Assembly: GCA_934667845.1 (NCBI GenBank)
Contig: CAKUMQ010000091.1
Span: 1 to 7,444 of the forward strand
Reading direction: 5' to 3'
DNA: 7,444 nucleotides
DNA from: an uncultured Eubacteriales bacterium
GTDB taxonomy: Bacteria > Bacillota > Clostridia > Oscillospirales > Acutalibacteraceae
Shown here piece by piece: positions 1-5,808 of this stretch. Position 1 is the first letter of the stretch; every line of letters begins with the position of its first letter. The position numbers and the translations under genes are program-made. The notes beneath the pieces are model-generated. The model had not been told where the DNA came from and searched no databases. It saw nothing but the letters and a program-made list of their open reading frames with translations.

Positions 1-213
1 CCCGCGACCTCTCCGGTGCTGAGTAAAGGAATTGCCGGCAGCCATAAAATTCAGGGTATCGGTGCCGGATTTGTTTCTGATGTACTGGACACCAAGATCT
101 ACGATGAGGTCATTCCCGTAGAGAACGAGGATGCCTTACCAAAGAAGAGTGGAAACAGCTCAGCGATCGCATATTCCTTACTCTCCGTCCTACCCAGCAT
201 CCTGTCGCGATGA
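1..213 (+). pseudogene. cysK: Cysteine synthase A (O-acetylserine sulfhydrylase), internal fragment, 3' end lost
   Basis: Frame 1 is open from the window edge. It reads a stretch typical of PLP-dependent cysteine synthases: SPVLS, then GSHKIQGIGAGF (about bases 40-72), then VLDTKIYDEVIPVENEDA (about 88-135). In the family this lies in the C-terminal half of a ~310-residue enzyme that makes cysteine from O-acetylserine and sulfide, using PLP in the cytoplasm. After ENEDA the similarity stops abruptly. The expected helix and the later PLP-phosphate/Ser segments are absent. The frame runs on out of phase through the DUF169 gene to TGA at 211-213. The N-terminus lies left of the window. I read it as a truncated, inactive gene, or as a chimeric assembly join. 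The family call is confident; the cause of truncation is not known. Confidence 0.8.
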
Positions 214-884
214 AGTTCATCAAGACGCCGGAAGAGTTCGACGCGATCCCCGGCATTGAGTTCTGCCAGAATAAGGCCTCAACCTGCAAGCTGATCGGCA
301 TGGCCGCTCACTTTCAGGGTACCTTTGGCCTCACGCCCGACCACTTCTCAGGCTACTACTGTGCAATGAACAACGGCTGCATGGAAGTCAATCAGGAATT
401 TCTTGACGGCGCTATCCTCTACAAACAGCCCACCCCGTGGCATCACAAGCAGGAGGACGCGATAAAGCACATCAAGTCCAACCTCGAAGTGCTCCCCGAA
501 ACTCCGTACGTCGGCATTGTCTGCTCATCTCTGTGCAACTGCCCCATCGAAGAACCCGATGTCATCTGCCTCCAGCTTCCCACTCAGGCCGCGTTCCATT
601 TGCTGGCCTGCTATGTTGAGACCGATTGGCAGAAGCTCGAGTTCCCGTTCAGCGGTGAGTCCAACTGCGCAGACACTTGGATGCGCACCATGAAGGAAGG
701 CAAGATCGGTCTGTCCCTCGGCTGCCGCGGTGACCGTGCCACCGGTGCTCTCGCATATGGCGATGTCCGCGTCACCATGACTACCGAGCAGCTGCTGAAG
801 GCTCTCGACGGCTGCGATACGGTTGAGAAGAACAACATTCTCTATCCGTACAACCCGACCTGCCTCTACAAGTCCGCGTTCTGA
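210..884 (+). CDS. DUF169 family protein, 5' end disrupted
   Basis: This 224-residue product resembles DUF169 proteins, a family of unknown biochemical role found in anaerobes. Family-like features are HPVAMKFIKTPEEF at the start, a CQNKASTCKL segment near residue 19, a central CSSLCNCPIEEPD stretch (about residues 106-118) and GLSLGCRGDRATGA (about 167-180). It is rich in cysteine (more than ten), so metal or cluster binding is possible but is only inference. ATG 210 is the only standard start, and no ribosome site precedes it. Family-like sequence (KEEWKQLSDRIFLTLRPTQ) continues upstream in the same frame back to about base 138, with a stop at 105-107 and no ATG, GTG or TTG between. The natural start therefore seems to have been lost at the junction with the cysK fragment. 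ATG 210 overlaps the stop of the upstream frame (ATGA), so re-initiation could still allow translation. The C-terminus (TCLYKSAF) looks complete. Confidence 0.75.
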   Translation: MKFIKTPEEFDAIPGIEFCQNKASTCKLIGMAAHFQGTFGLTPDHFSGYYCAMNNGCMEVNQEFLDGAILYKQPTPWHHKQEDAIKHIKSNLEVLPETPYVGIVCSSLCNCPIEEPDVICLQLPTQAAFHLLACYVETDWQKLEFPFSGESNCADTWMRTMKEGKIGLSLGCRGDRATGALAYGDVRVTMTTEQLLKALDGCDTVEKNNILYPYNPTCLYKSAF

Positions 885-910
885 TCCCCGCTCAAGCCAG
901 AACCGTATTA

Positions 911-943
911 CTGCCTCCGATACTTCTCGGAGGTAGCTTTCAT
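911..943 (+). terminator. Weak hairpin after the DUF169 gene
   Basis: CTGCCTCCGA (911-920) pairs with TCGGAGGTAG (927-936) over ten positions with one G-U pair, around a 6-base loop. Only a short CTTT follows, so this is a poor intrinsic terminator or an RNA 3'-end stabilising hairpin. It lies 26 bases after the DUF169 stop, the expected place. Confidence 0.5.
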
Positions 944-965
944 ATATGCTGCACAAAAACATCAT

Positions 966-983
966 ACCGTCGTCTTTGACGGT
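966..983 (+). other. Small inverted repeat in the DUF169-HxlR gap
   Basis: ACCGTC (966-971) and GACGGT (978-983) form a perfect 6-bp stem with a 6-base loop. A T-rich stretch (CTTTTTG, 995-1001) follows after a gap. It could be a second terminator-like element or an operator near the HxlR promoter. Apart from this, the hairpin at 911 and the promoter at 992, I see nothing else in 885-1069. Confidence 0.25.
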
Positions 984-991
984 TTGCGCGC

Positions 992-1020
992 TTGCTTTTT
1001 GCTGGTGCAGATGTTAATAT
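992..1020 (+). promoter_or_regulatory. Putative promoter of the HxlR gene (extended -10)
   Basis: TTGCTT (992-997) is a plausible -35, followed after exactly 17 bases by TAATAT (1015-1020). TG lies one base upstream of the -10 (1012-1013), giving an extended -10. Transcription would start near 1027, leaving about 43 bases of leader with a purine-rich ribosome site (AGGAAGTGAGGG, about 1052-1063) before GTG 1070. This is pattern matching only. Confidence 0.4.
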
Positions 1021-1069
1021 AGTAAAAATCAATAAGCTCTTTTATGCCGTTCAGGAAGTGAGGGATACG

Positions 1070-1564
1070 GTGGATAATTACGTTCATACTCTGGAGTCAT
1101 GCACGCTCAACTTTGCCTTCTCCGCGATAAGCGGAAAGTGAAAGCCATATATTCTCTGGTACCTTCACAGTACTCCCAACGGTGTTTGCTGGTACGGTGA
1201 GCTCAAGCGCCTTGTGCCGTATGACATCTCACACAAGATATTCACCCAGCAGCTTCAGGAGCTTGAGTCCTACAACGTTATCAAGCGCACCGAGTACGAT
1301 GAGAAGCCCAAGCGCGTGGAATATTCGCTGACAGAGGAAGGCCGTCTGCTCATTCCTGTCATTCTGTATATGCGCGACTGTGGCGTCCTTGCAAATCACG
1401 AGTGCCCGCCCGATGCCATAAAGCGCTCACATGGCGATCTCGGCGAGAGCGTCATCAAATACGGATATACCTCCGAAGCGCTCGGCAAATCCGTCAATAT
1501 AGAGTTTCAGTATGCCAAATTGGAAGACGGCTCAGAGCCGTCTGACAGCGTTGAAAACAATTGA
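1070..1564 (+). pseudogene. HxlR-type winged-helix regulator with an in-frame TGA
   Basis: HxlR/MarR-like DNA-binding regulator, reconstructed by reading through one stop. From GTG 1070, downstream of a good purine-rich ribosome site, the frame reads SCTLNFAFSAISGK (1097-1138). It then hits TGA (1139-1141) and continues as KPYILWYL, then WYGELKRLVPYDISHKIFTQQ and LQELE, then the wing with PKRVEYSLTEEGRLLIPV. In the family the residue after GK is almost always Trp (GKWK), so TGG has become TGA at codon 24. The nearest downstream start (GTG 1214) would drop the first helices of the HTH domain, so a functional short form is unlikely. The full frame has 164 codons, longer than the usual ~110-120, with an acidic C-terminal tail of about 50 residues. 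The rest of the frame is undamaged, suggesting a recent mutation or a consensus error. Confidence 0.75.
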
Positions 1565-1566
1565 AC

Positions 1567-1604
1567 AAAAAACCTCGATCTGCATTTGCAGACCGAGGTT
1601 TTTT
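1567..1604. terminator. Bidirectional intrinsic terminator between convergent genes
   Basis: An 18-base arm (1567-1584) starting with six A, then CCTCG, pairs with the arm at 1587-1604 ending CCGAGG plus six T. There is one mismatch (A 1578 against C) and only two bases between the arms, so the tip would open into a normal loop. Seen from either strand a GC-rich stem is followed by a T run. It begins two bases after the HxlR stop and lies 42 bases beyond the stop of the minus-strand HipA-like gene, so it can serve both. Confidence 0.85.
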
Positions 1605-1645
1605 CAGCTTGTCAAAGAGCAAGTTGTCAAATCAAGCCGGAACAG

Positions 1646-2734
1646 TTAATCCAGTATTCTCTTCACCTGTTCACGCACTATCGTCGACAGCGCCTCGATC
1701 CGTGCCTCTTCTGCTTTTATCTTTGGGTGCTGCTCAAAGCTGAAATCGCGCAGTGCCTCAACATCCTGATGTATATCATCTGTCAGCATTCCTCTCGCGG
1801 TTGAATTGAAGTCAGCACCAAAACGCGGAGCGCATGTGCCAATGCACCAGTCTGTATTTTTCAGTTGGTCAATATCCATATCAAACAGCAGGCTGCGGTT
1901 GTTGTCAAACACCGGTGCCATCCGTATTACAGACATTGTGTCATTATCTATGAGCGCTCCGAAATTGCCGAGGTGCCTGTCAGTGTTGAGTATCAACGCG
2001 TCGAGCACGCACATTCTGCGGAAGCTGTCACCGGAGCCTATCGATGTAAAATAATTGAGCATGGCGGAGACAGAGCGCTCACCCTTTGGCAGAAGGTCAT
2101 GTGCTTTAGCAAGCCCGGCTTTCTCGCTCGTGAACAGTGCGCACTTGCTTATCAGCTTATCGTGATAGTACGCGATGTCATAAGGCACATAGTCCATGTG
2201 CAGCTTCTCTGCAAGCTGGCACGAAAGATATTCCGACAGCGGCTCTATCTCAAACGTCGCACTTCCGCTTTTGTAAAGCATGATCCGCCCGTTTTCCCGT
2301 ACCCAGCATTTCGCAAAATATCCATCCGTCCCAAACTCGGGAGATGTCGTCGAAAAGCTTGTACTCCCAATGCGTCCATCGAAAGCTGCCGCAGCAACAA
2401 GCTCGTCGAACTCGTTTTGGTACAGTGAAACATCCTCCCATTCGAGTGGAGAAGTCTCCGGCTTCACCCAGAACGTATCATTGAGTGAAAGCGCGTGGGT
2501 GACATTCAAAAAGCCCTCAAGGTCGTTGCAGTTATATCTCTCAAGAAGCTCTGTGATGTGCTTGCGGTGCTTCGGTGCTTGTCTGCCCGTCAGGTAGTCT
2601 GTAAGATTATAATATCCGCACGGGCGCAGCTCGGTATACCATTCATGCTCGCTGCACTCGACTTCGTCAAACTCATTGCGTCTGCACGAGAACGCAAGCC
2701 ATGCGGAATCTTTATTCATGAGAATATAGTTCAC
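1646..2734 (-). CDS. HipA-like Ser/Thr kinase domain protein (orphan)
   Basis: The C-terminal two thirds resemble the HipA kinase fold. The kinase-loop signature LNTDRHLGNFGAL lies at about residues 249-261, with predicted catalytic Asp 252 and Asn 257. A metal-binding segment PVFDNNRSL follows with Asp 277. Upstream, SPEFGTDGYFAKCWV (about 131-145) and LYKSGS (about 153-158) sit where the nucleotide-binding loop and lysine are expected. The first ~110 residues do not look like the usual HipA N-terminal domain. The ~362-residue length is shorter than E. coli HipA (~440). HipA proteins phosphorylate translation-related targets and are normally held by a HipB antitoxin. No HipB-like gene is visible here. 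Start choice: two GTG codons occur in frame (2738-2740 and 2732-2734). The strong AAAGGAGG site lies 7 bases before the second but directly abuts the first, so I choose 2734. It is convergent with HxlR and has its own promoter. Target and partner are unknown. Confidence 0.75.
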   Translation of the reverse strand: MNYILMNKDSAWLAFSCRRNEFDEVECSEHEWYTELRPCGYYNLTDYLTGRQAPKHRKHITELLERYNCNDLEGFLNVTHALSLNDTFWVKPETSPLEWEDVSLYQNEFDELVAAAAFDGRIGSTSFSTTSPEFGTDGYFAKCWVRENGRIMLYKSGSATFEIEPLSEYLSCQLAEKLHMDYVPYDIAYYHDKLISKCALFTSEKAGLAKAHDLLPKGERSVSAMLNYFTSIGSGDSFRRMCVLDALILNTDRHLGNFGALIDNDTMSVIRMAPVFDNNRSLLFDMDIDQLKNTDWCIGTCAPRFGADFNSTARGMLTDDIHQDVEALRDFSFEQHPKIKAEEARIEALSTIVREQVKRILD

Positions 2735-2741
2735 AGGCACA

Positions 2742-2749
2742 CCTCCTTT
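2742..2749 (-). promoter_or_regulatory. Ribosome-binding site that decides the HipA-like start
   Basis: On the minus strand this reads AAAGGAGG, a near-perfect Shine-Dalgarno. It is 7 bases from GTG 2734 but only 1 base from the alternative GTG 2740, which favours the shorter protein. Confidence 0.7.
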
Positions 2750-2770
2750 GGCAGTCTATCGGCTCTATGT

Positions 2771-2799
2771 ATTTTACCATGCTTCTCACACAGTCACAA
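2771..2799 (-). promoter_or_regulatory. Promoter of the HipA-like gene
   Basis: On the minus strand TTGTGA (2799-2794) and TAAAAT (2776-2771) are separated by exactly 17 bases, a good housekeeping-sigma match. Transcription would start near 2764, about 30 bases before the start codon. The -35 lies inside the tail of the truncated reading frame at 2786-2884, so the promoter is at or just past the break point of that remnant. Confidence 0.6.
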
Positions 2800-2884
2800 G
2801 AGAATAATGCTCGGATATGTGTTTCTCATAAGCGACCAGAGAAATCAATTCATTATATTCTTTAGGAAATTCATGTAGTTTCAT
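2786..2884 (-). pseudogene. 5' remnant of a gene, AbiEii-like N-terminus (tentative)
   Basis: ATG (2884-2882) sits 6 bases after a strong GGAGG (2895-2891). It opens a frame of only 32 residues: MKLHEFPKEYNELISLVAYE, then KHISEH, then YSLVTV and TGA. The MKLHE-x-(10)-LI pattern recalls the N-terminus of AbiEii/nucleotidyltransferase-type toxin proteins, which continue with a charged DY motif after about residue 25. Here that continuation is missing, and the sequence turns into the promoter of the HipA-like gene. I infer the start of a larger gene deleted just after codon ~26. The family assignment rests on memory of short N-terminal similarity and is weak. The ribosome site and abrupt loss are directly visible. 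Confidence 0.4.
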
Positions 2885-2911
2885 GCAGTGCCTCCATTTT
2901 CGGATAACTTT

Positions 2912-3038
2912 TTACCTTTCGGCGATCTGCAGCGGTTCTTCCTCATGCCGCTTGATATGCCATGTGGCCAGTGCAAGACGTCCGGCAAGAGATTCCCAGA
3001 GGGAAATCCCCAAACGTCTTTTTGCTGCACTTGAAAAA
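2912..3038 (-). pseudogene. 3' remnant of an unrecognised gene upstream of the AbiEii-like start
   Basis: Directly after the LysR stop, a different minus-strand frame is open to TAA (2914-2912). It reads SSAAKRRLGISLWESLAGRL, then ALATWHIKRHEEE and PLQIAER. The composition (amphipathic helices, charged C-terminus) looks like real protein. The stop lies 27 bases before the next ATG with a GGAGG in between, exactly like adjacent genes of an operon. I do not recognise the family. It reads as the last ~42 codons of a gene whose front was replaced by the LysR module. If the downstream remnant is AbiEii-like, this could be the end of its partner, but no motif proves that. Confidence 0.4.
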
Positions 3039-3911
3039 TCAGGCTATAAGTGTTTCCCGATATTCCATCAGGCACCTGATAAACTCTCTACTCGCCAGCG
3101 GCAGTGTGTTCTTGTCCTTTGTGACAATGCCCATCGTACGGATGATAGCCGGTTCAATAGGCAGCATCACCACATCATAGTTCGTCTTATTCAGCACAAG
3201 TTCCGCCAAGATGGAAACGCCCAATCCCTGTTCCACCATAGATAAGATGGAATAATCGTCATGGACACGCAGCTTAACATTAGGGGTAATGCCCGCCGCT
3301 CGAAATGCTTCCAGCGGTTCGCTGTACGCCCCTTCCTCCAGCATCAAAAACGGTTCCTCTGCTAAGTCCTCAAGTACCATTGACTTTTTCTCGGCCAGCG
3401 GATGATGCTTCGGCAGCACCGCACGGAATTCGTCGGATTTGATTGTTGTCGTTTCCATGCCTTTTACTGCGTTCGGATTGACAAAACCGAAATCGACGGC
3501 TCCGATCCGCACCCACTCCGGGATGGTCGTGTAATCTCCCTGATGCAACACAATTTGAATATTCGGATGTTCCTGCCAGAATGCACGAATGACCCCCGGC
3601 AGCCAGTGGCAGGACACACTGGAAACCGTCCCGATCCTCACAATACCTGAGTCCAGTCCTCGAATTTCGTCTGCTGTACAGCGCATGGCTTTGTATTGCA
3701 GTACAGAGTTTTGAATGGATGGATACAGCCGTTCGCCCTCCGGCGTCAAGCGTATTCCATAACGAGAGCGGTACAAAATCTTGATGGATAACTCTCTTTC
3801 TAATGACGCAACCATCTGACTGAGGGCAGGCTGCGTATAGCCCAGCAGCTCTGCCGCTTTTGTAAAGCTGCCGACCTCTATGACTTTCAGAAGTGCGATG
3901 TACCTTTCCAT
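3039..3911 (-). CDS. LysR-family transcriptional regulator
   Basis: Full-length (290 residues) LysR-type regulator. The N-terminal winged HTH covers about residues 1-60, with the classic GSFTKAAELLGYTQPALSQM (about 14-33) and LYRSRYGIRLTPEGERLYP (about 46-64). A linker helix follows, then the effector-binding domain from about residue 90 (VRIGTVSSV) to the end, including GLGVSILAELVL (about 236-247). Such proteins bind as tetramers upstream of a divergent target and change DNA bending when a small ligand binds. It is transcribed away from azlC across a 105-base AT-rich gap, the standard arrangement for a regulator and its target, so it probably controls azlC-azlD-phzF-cupin and itself. Ligand unknown. 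ATG 3911 is chosen because it matches the family N-terminus, although the nearest ribosome-site-like GAAAGG is rather far upstream (about 12 bases). Confidence 0.92.
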   Translation of the reverse strand: MERYIALLKVIEVGSFTKAAELLGYTQPALSQMVASLERELSIKILYRSRYGIRLTPEGERLYPSIQNSVLQYKAMRCTADEIRGLDSGIVRIGTVSSVSCHWLPGVIRAFWQEHPNIQIVLHQGDYTTIPEWVRIGAVDFGFVNPNAVKGMETTTIKSDEFRAVLPKHHPLAEKKSMVLEDLAEEPFLMLEEGAYSEPLEAFRAAGITPNVKLRVHDDYSILSMVEQGLGVSILAELVLNKTNYDVVMLPIEPAIIRTMGIVTKDKNTLPLASREFIRCLMEYRETLIA

Positions 3912-3916
3912 TTTTT

Positions 3917-3939
3917 CAAATAACCTTTCTGCATATTTG
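3917..3939. promoter_or_regulatory. Inverted repeat CAAATA-N11-TATTTG, possible LysR operator
   Basis: Perfect 6-bp arms (3917-3922 and 3934-3939) are separated by 11 bases, the spacing typical of LysR-type T-N11-A half-site pairs. It lies just upstream of the LysR start codon, inside its predicted leader, and about 40 bases from the azlC -10. The AT-rich context raises the chance of coincidence. Confidence 0.35.
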
Positions 3940-3954
3940 GATAAAAAACATCAA

Positions 3955-3984
3955 TTTTTCTTATTCAGCTATTTAGTATATAAT
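3955..3984 (+). promoter_or_regulatory. azlC operon promoter (perfect -10, weak -35)
   Basis: TATAAT at 3979-3984 is a consensus -10. The -35 region at 3955-3961 is only a T-rich TTTTTCT, a poor match. A strong -10 with a weak -35 is common where an activator such as LysR is needed. A GAGG ribosome site at 4004-4007 lies 9 bases before ATG 4017. Confidence 0.5.
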
Positions 3985-4003
3985 GAAACCCAACAAGATA
4001 CAA
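3975..4003 (-). promoter_or_regulatory. Putative LysR-gene promoter
   Basis: On the minus strand TTGTAT (4003-3998) and TATACT (3980-3975) are separated by 17 bases. The leader to ATG 3911 would be about 57 bases. The -10 overlaps the first bases of the azlC -10 on the other strand, so the two promoters likely compete. Confidence 0.4.
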
Positions 4004-4016
4004 GAGGCAACAGATT

Positions 4017-4709
4017 ATGAAAACAAAGCTGTTTTTTGATGGGGCAAAAAGCGCCCTTCCTATTTGTTTGGGTTTAATTCCTATCGGCATTTCCTACGGT
4101 CTGCTGGCAATGCAGGCAGGATTAACGCAGCTTGAAACCGTGTTAATGTCGGTATTAGTGATGGCCGGTTCTTCCCAGCTAATGGTCGTAGGTATGATTG
4201 GCAAAGCCACGGTACTTGCTATGATTGCAGCCGTGTTCTTTGTGAATCTACGGCATTTGGTGATGAGCAGTGCTGTTATGAGCCGCATGGAGCCCACGCC
4301 GCTGGGCATGAAACTGCTGAGTGCCTTTTCCCTCTGTGATGAGTCCTTCGCCCTGTTCGCCCTGTTCTCCCTATCCAGCAACCGCAGCGCCGCCTATCTG
4401 CTGGGAGCCAACACCGCGCTGTACGGCACATGGGTACTGGCATCCGTGCTGGGTGTTGTGATTGGACAATTCTTGCCGGAGGTGGTAGCTAAGAGCTTTG
4501 GCGTGGCGTTTTACGCCTCGTTCATTGCACTGCTGATGCCAAATGTGCAGAAGTCCCGCAGGGTCGCTCTGTTGGTACTGCTGGCCGCTGGGATGAACAC
4601 GGTGCTGCAGCTTTTTCTGCCCGTCAGCTGGGCGGTGATCCTGTCTATGGTGATCAGTGCCGCGATTGGGACATTTTTTGTGGAGGCAGCGAATGATGAG
4701 CAGGCTTGA
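4017..4709 (+). CDS. azlC: AzlC-family exporter subunit (large)
   Basis: Integral membrane protein of the AzlC family, 230 residues, typical length. Together with AzlD it forms a small two-part exporter; Bacillus AzlCD confers 4-azaleucine resistance and exports branched-chain amino acids. Family-like features are GAKSALPICLGLIPIGISYG near the N-terminus (about 9-28), VLVMAGSSQLMVVG (about 46-59) and FFVNLRHLVMSSAV (about 74-87), followed by SLCDESFAL. Hydrophobic segments suggest six or more membrane helices. Its last 17 bases overlap azlD, which points to translational coupling. The divergent LysR gene and downstream phzF and cupin genes suggest the exported compound is linked to a small-molecule pathway rather than general amino-acid balance, but the substrate cannot be read from sequence. 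Confidence 0.92.
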   Translation: MKTKLFFDGAKSALPICLGLIPIGISYGLLAMQAGLTQLETVLMSVLVMAGSSQLMVVGMIGKATVLAMIAAVFFVNLRHLVMSSAVMSRMEPTPLGMKLLSAFSLCDESFALFALFSLSSNRSAAYLLGANTALYGTWVLASVLGVVIGQFLPEVVAKSFGVAFYASFIALLMPNVQKSRRVALLVLLAAGMNTVLQLFLPVSWAVILSMVISAAIGTFFVEAANDEQA

Positions 4710-5007
4710 TATATTCCTACTGATTTTCGGTATGGCGGTTGTCACATACATTCCCCGCGCCCTGCCTGCTTTTCTGATGGATAAGCTGACGCTGAGTAAG
4801 CGGGGCGAAAATTTCCTTTCACTGCTGCCCTATACGGCATTATCTGCCCTGATTTTTCCCGGCGTGTTCTCCGTAGATGCAGAACATCCGTTGTTTGGTG
4901 CTGCAGGCGCTGCAATTGCGGCAGTACTGGCGCTGAAAAAGTGTTCACTCATTGTCTGCGTCCTCGCAGCCGTTGCTGTGAACTGCGTACTATATTTGAT
5001 TTTTTAG
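4693..5007 (+). CDS. azlD: AzlD-family exporter subunit (small)
   Basis: Small membrane protein of 104 residues with four hydrophobic segments, the usual AzlD size. It acts with AzlC in the inner membrane. Recognisable features are FLLIFGMAVVTYIPRALPAF near the start (about residues 7-26) and LLPYTALSALIFPGVF (about 44-59). ATG 4693 is chosen over the further upstream in-frame ATG 4657 because GGAGG (4682-4686) lies 6 bases before it and the product then starts like its relatives. A second ATG follows at once (4696). The 17-base overlap with azlC keeps the two in fixed ratio. phzF follows after 17 bases. Confidence 0.9.
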   Translation: MMSRLDIFLLIFGMAVVTYIPRALPAFLMDKLTLSKRGENFLSLLPYTALSALIFPGVFSVDAEHPLFGAAGAAIAAVLALKKCSLIVCVLAAVAVNCVLYLIF

Positions 5008-5024
5008 AAAGGCTGGTATGATTT

Positions 5025-5798
5025 ATGAAGCAATATGTTGTAGATGCTTTCACCGACAGAGTTTTTGCGGGCAATCCCGCCGCTGTCTGTGTGATGGACA
5101 AGTGGCTGGATGACCGCACCATGCAGAATATTGCCATTGAAAACAATTTATCCGAAACGGCTTTTGCTGTTAAGGAGGGCAGCGCTTACCATCTACGCTG
5201 GTTCACACCGGGCGGCGAGGTGGAGCTATGCGGTCATGCAACGCTGGCGACTGCCTATGTCATTACACACTTTGTAGAACCAGAACTGAAATCCGTGGCA
5301 TTTGACACGCTGAGCGGTCGCCTGACGGTAGAAAAGCAGGATGATCTGTTGAAGATGGATTTTCCGTCCTTTCAGTTAAAGGCTGTCCCGGTGACGGAAC
5401 AAATGATAGAGGCGCTGGGTGTCAAACCTGTTGAGGCTTACTACGGCGCAGATATGGTCTGCGTTCTGGAAAATGAGGAGCAGGTACGGAATGTACATCC
5501 AAACCAAGAGCTGATCCGGCAGATGGATGGTGTGTGCTTCCACATTACCGCACAGGGCAGCAAGTATGATTGCGTGACCCGCAGCTTTGCACCGAAATGC
5601 AATGTAGCAGAAGACCCCGTCTGCGGGCGAGGACATTGCCATGTCATTCCTTACTGGGCGGGTAAGACAGGAAAAACAGAGTTTACGGCGTATCAGTCAT
5701 CTGCCCGCGGCGGTGTACTGTATTGCAGCTATGCCGGTGAGCGTACCGTGCTTCGCGGGAAAGCGGCATTGTTCGCCGAGTCGGAAATTTATGTTTGA
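5025..5798 (+). CDS. PhzF-family isomerase
   Basis: A 257-residue PhzF-fold protein, slightly shorter than phenazine PhzF (~278). The family consists of two similar alpha/beta-barrel halves that isomerise small metabolites without cofactors. Visible hallmarks are VDAFTDRVFAGNPAAVCV (about residues 6-23), NLSETAFAV with the conserved catalytic Glu 44, FTPGGEVELCGHATLATA (about 60-77) and, in the second half, DPVCGRGHCHVIPYW (about 197-211). The active-site pieces all appear present, so the enzyme is probably functional. There is no phenazine cluster nearby, so the true substrate is unknown. Co-transcription with azlCD suggests its substrate or product may be what AzlCD moves. The ribosome site (GAAAGG, 5007-5012) is rather distant from ATG 5025, hinting at modest translation or coupling to azlD. 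Confidence 0.9.
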   Translation: MKQYVVDAFTDRVFAGNPAAVCVMDKWLDDRTMQNIAIENNLSETAFAVKEGSAYHLRWFTPGGEVELCGHATLATAYVITHFVEPELKSVAFDTLSGRLTVEKQDDLLKMDFPSFQLKAVPVTEQMIEALGVKPVEAYYGADMVCVLENEEQVRNVHPNQELIRQMDGVCFHITAQGSKYDCVTRSFAPKCNVAEDPVCGRGHCHVIPYWAGKTGKTEFTAYQSSARGGVLYCSYAGERTVLRGKAALFAESEIYV

Positions 5799-5808
5799 GG
5801 AATGAGGT

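Noticed and set aside
525..965. Long minus-strand open frame (146 codons) opposite the DUF169 gene
   Set aside because: It is antisense to a family-recognisable protein, has no recognisable domain, and its start region falls in the terminator-like gap.
1139..1141. Alternative genetic code or selenocysteine at TGA
   Set aside because: Several genes here end in TGA and use TGG for Trp. The position is Trp, not Cys, in the family, and I see no evidence of a Sec element.
1214..1564. Separate 116-residue gene starting at GTG 1214
   Set aside because: Reading upstream through one TGA gives the missing half of the HTH domain with a good ribosome site, so this is the rear part of a broken HxlR gene.
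1865..2428. Plus-strand open frame of 187 codons opposite the HipA-like gene
   Set aside because: The opposite strand encodes clear kinase motifs. This frame has no family resemblance and is a shadow of codon use.
2881..3075. Minus-strand 64-codon frame overlapping the AbiEii-like start by ATGA
   Set aside because: It looks coupled to the next ATG, but it begins inside the LysR gene and its sequence is not protein-like. The neighbouring frame ending at 2912 fits better as the real upstream gene.
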